Source: Halalkalibacillus halophilus DSM 18494 (GTDB lineage Bacteria; Bacillota; Bacilli; Bacillales; Alkalibacillaceae). From it: DNA of 5,668 nt. The notes under the pieces were generated by a model, which saw only the letters and a list, made by a program, of their open reading frames with translations, was not told the DNA's origin and made no database searches. Of the stretch, positions 5,264-5,668 are shown in pieces (the first letter of the stretch is position 1; each line of letters starts with the position of its first letter). The DNA lies in contig NZ_AUHI01000025.1 in assembly GCF_000423105.1 (NCBI RefSeq), positions 1 through 5,668 of the forward strand, written 5' to 3'. Both the position numbers and the translations under genes were made by a program.

Positions 5264-5668
5264 TTAATACGGGGTCCAAGAGCCCGACGTTTGTACTTGA
5301 ACTGTTGCAAAAGCGGTATTAATATGTTTAAGTCGATACGGAGCTCCTGTTACTCTTTCTGATACATCATACCTTAGTGGGAGTCGATCACCAGACCTTA
5401 TTGACCTTCTTTCTGTGGCCTGTCTCATTCCTGGGTCTGACCAAGTTCTCCAAACTTCTGTATATAAAGTTCTATCTCCTCCAATACTTGAATTGTTATT
5501 TACTGCTGTGCTACCTGCTCCCGAGCGTGTAATTCTCTCGGCATATGGAGTGTATATAGACTGTCCAAGTCTAGGGACAATTTTGTTATAAGTTCTCCAT
5601 ATGGTATTTGCTTGTATTTCAATGTCGTTGTTATCTACGGATTCATTATCAGGTTCGTCAGACCCATC
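5254..5668 (-). repeat. Right arm of the large inverted repeat
   Basis: This is the reverse-complement counterpart of 212-626, without gaps. The outermost 95 bases (5574-5668) are identical to the left arm, and differences cluster in the part encoding the C-terminal half. The arm runs off the window, so identity may extend into the signal-peptide and promoter regions. Confidence 0.95.
5264..5668 (-). CDS. Secreted preproprotein paralogue, operon copy (partial, 5' end outside window)
   Basis: The window holds 134 codons and the stop. They correspond to residues 28-161 of the protein at 131-616, so the signal peptide lies beyond the edge. The acidic segment DGSDEPDNES onward and the start of the basic domain are identical to the left copy through residue 63. 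After that there are 12 substitutions in 98 positions: A64S, then S98E, K108M, T109R, Q114R, A129V, Q131E, Q139R, M140L, R141K, S143I and R151Q. There are no indels and no cysteines, and the WRT repeats and the SGSWTPY end are conserved. It is the first visible gene of an operon with three permeases and an ATPase. This context suggests that the protein is the transporter's substrate, or the agent against which it protects. Confidence 0.9.
   Translation of the reverse strand, partial: DGSDEPDNESVDNNDIEIQANTIWRTYNKIVPRLGQSIYTPYAERITRSGAGSTAVNNNSSIGGDRTLYTEVWRTWSDPGMRQATERRSIRSGDRLPLRYDVSERVTGAPYRLKHINTAFATVQVQTSGSWTPY

Noticed and set aside
1..5668. tRNA, rRNA or CRISPR array
   Set aside because: I saw no cloverleaf-like sequence, no ribosomal RNA motifs and no regularly spaced direct repeats.

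Overview
The window is AT-rich, with strong GGAGG-type ribosome binding sites, tightly packed co-directional genes and IS fragments of kinds common in Bacillaceae. It looks like an accessory locus of a low-GC Firmicute, probably a Bacillus relative; this is inferred from style, as no housekeeping gene is present.

Layout. Bases 1-130 are a leader with a 15-bp palindrome and an orphan Shine-Dalgarno sequence. Bases 131-616 (+) encode a 161-residue secreted protein with no cysteine: signal peptide, acidic pro-like segment, then a basic Arg/Trp/Tyr-rich domain. Bases 663-1875 are a wrecked composite insertion. The outer ends and ORF scraps are IS3-type, inside them lies the 5' half of an ISL3-family transposase gene, and a long GC-rich hairpin sits between the pieces. 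Bases 1881-2268 hold no intact gene, only a possible decayed ORF. From 5668 down to 2269 everything is on the minus strand: a second copy of the secreted-protein gene (cut by the window edge), a strong intrinsic terminator, three overlapping membrane-protein genes, and an ABC ATPase gene.

How it may work. The right-hand block reads as one operon: secreted protein, terminator with partial read-through, three ABC-2-like permeases, ATPase. The protein carries its own Sec-type signal, and the ATPase has Glu where the Q-loop Gln normally sits, as in LanF/BcrA-type self-protection transporters. I therefore favour a secreted antagonistic protein with a dedicated efflux or immunity transporter. Export or sensing remain possible, and I do not recognise the secreted protein family.

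The two protein genes face each other as an inverted repeat. They are identical over the acidic segment and the start of the basic domain, but differ at 12 residues further on, 11 of them between residues 98 and 151. The left copy has no transporter behind it and its downstream region has been invaded by the IS. It is either an orphan paralogue or one half of a pair able to recombine with the operon copy.
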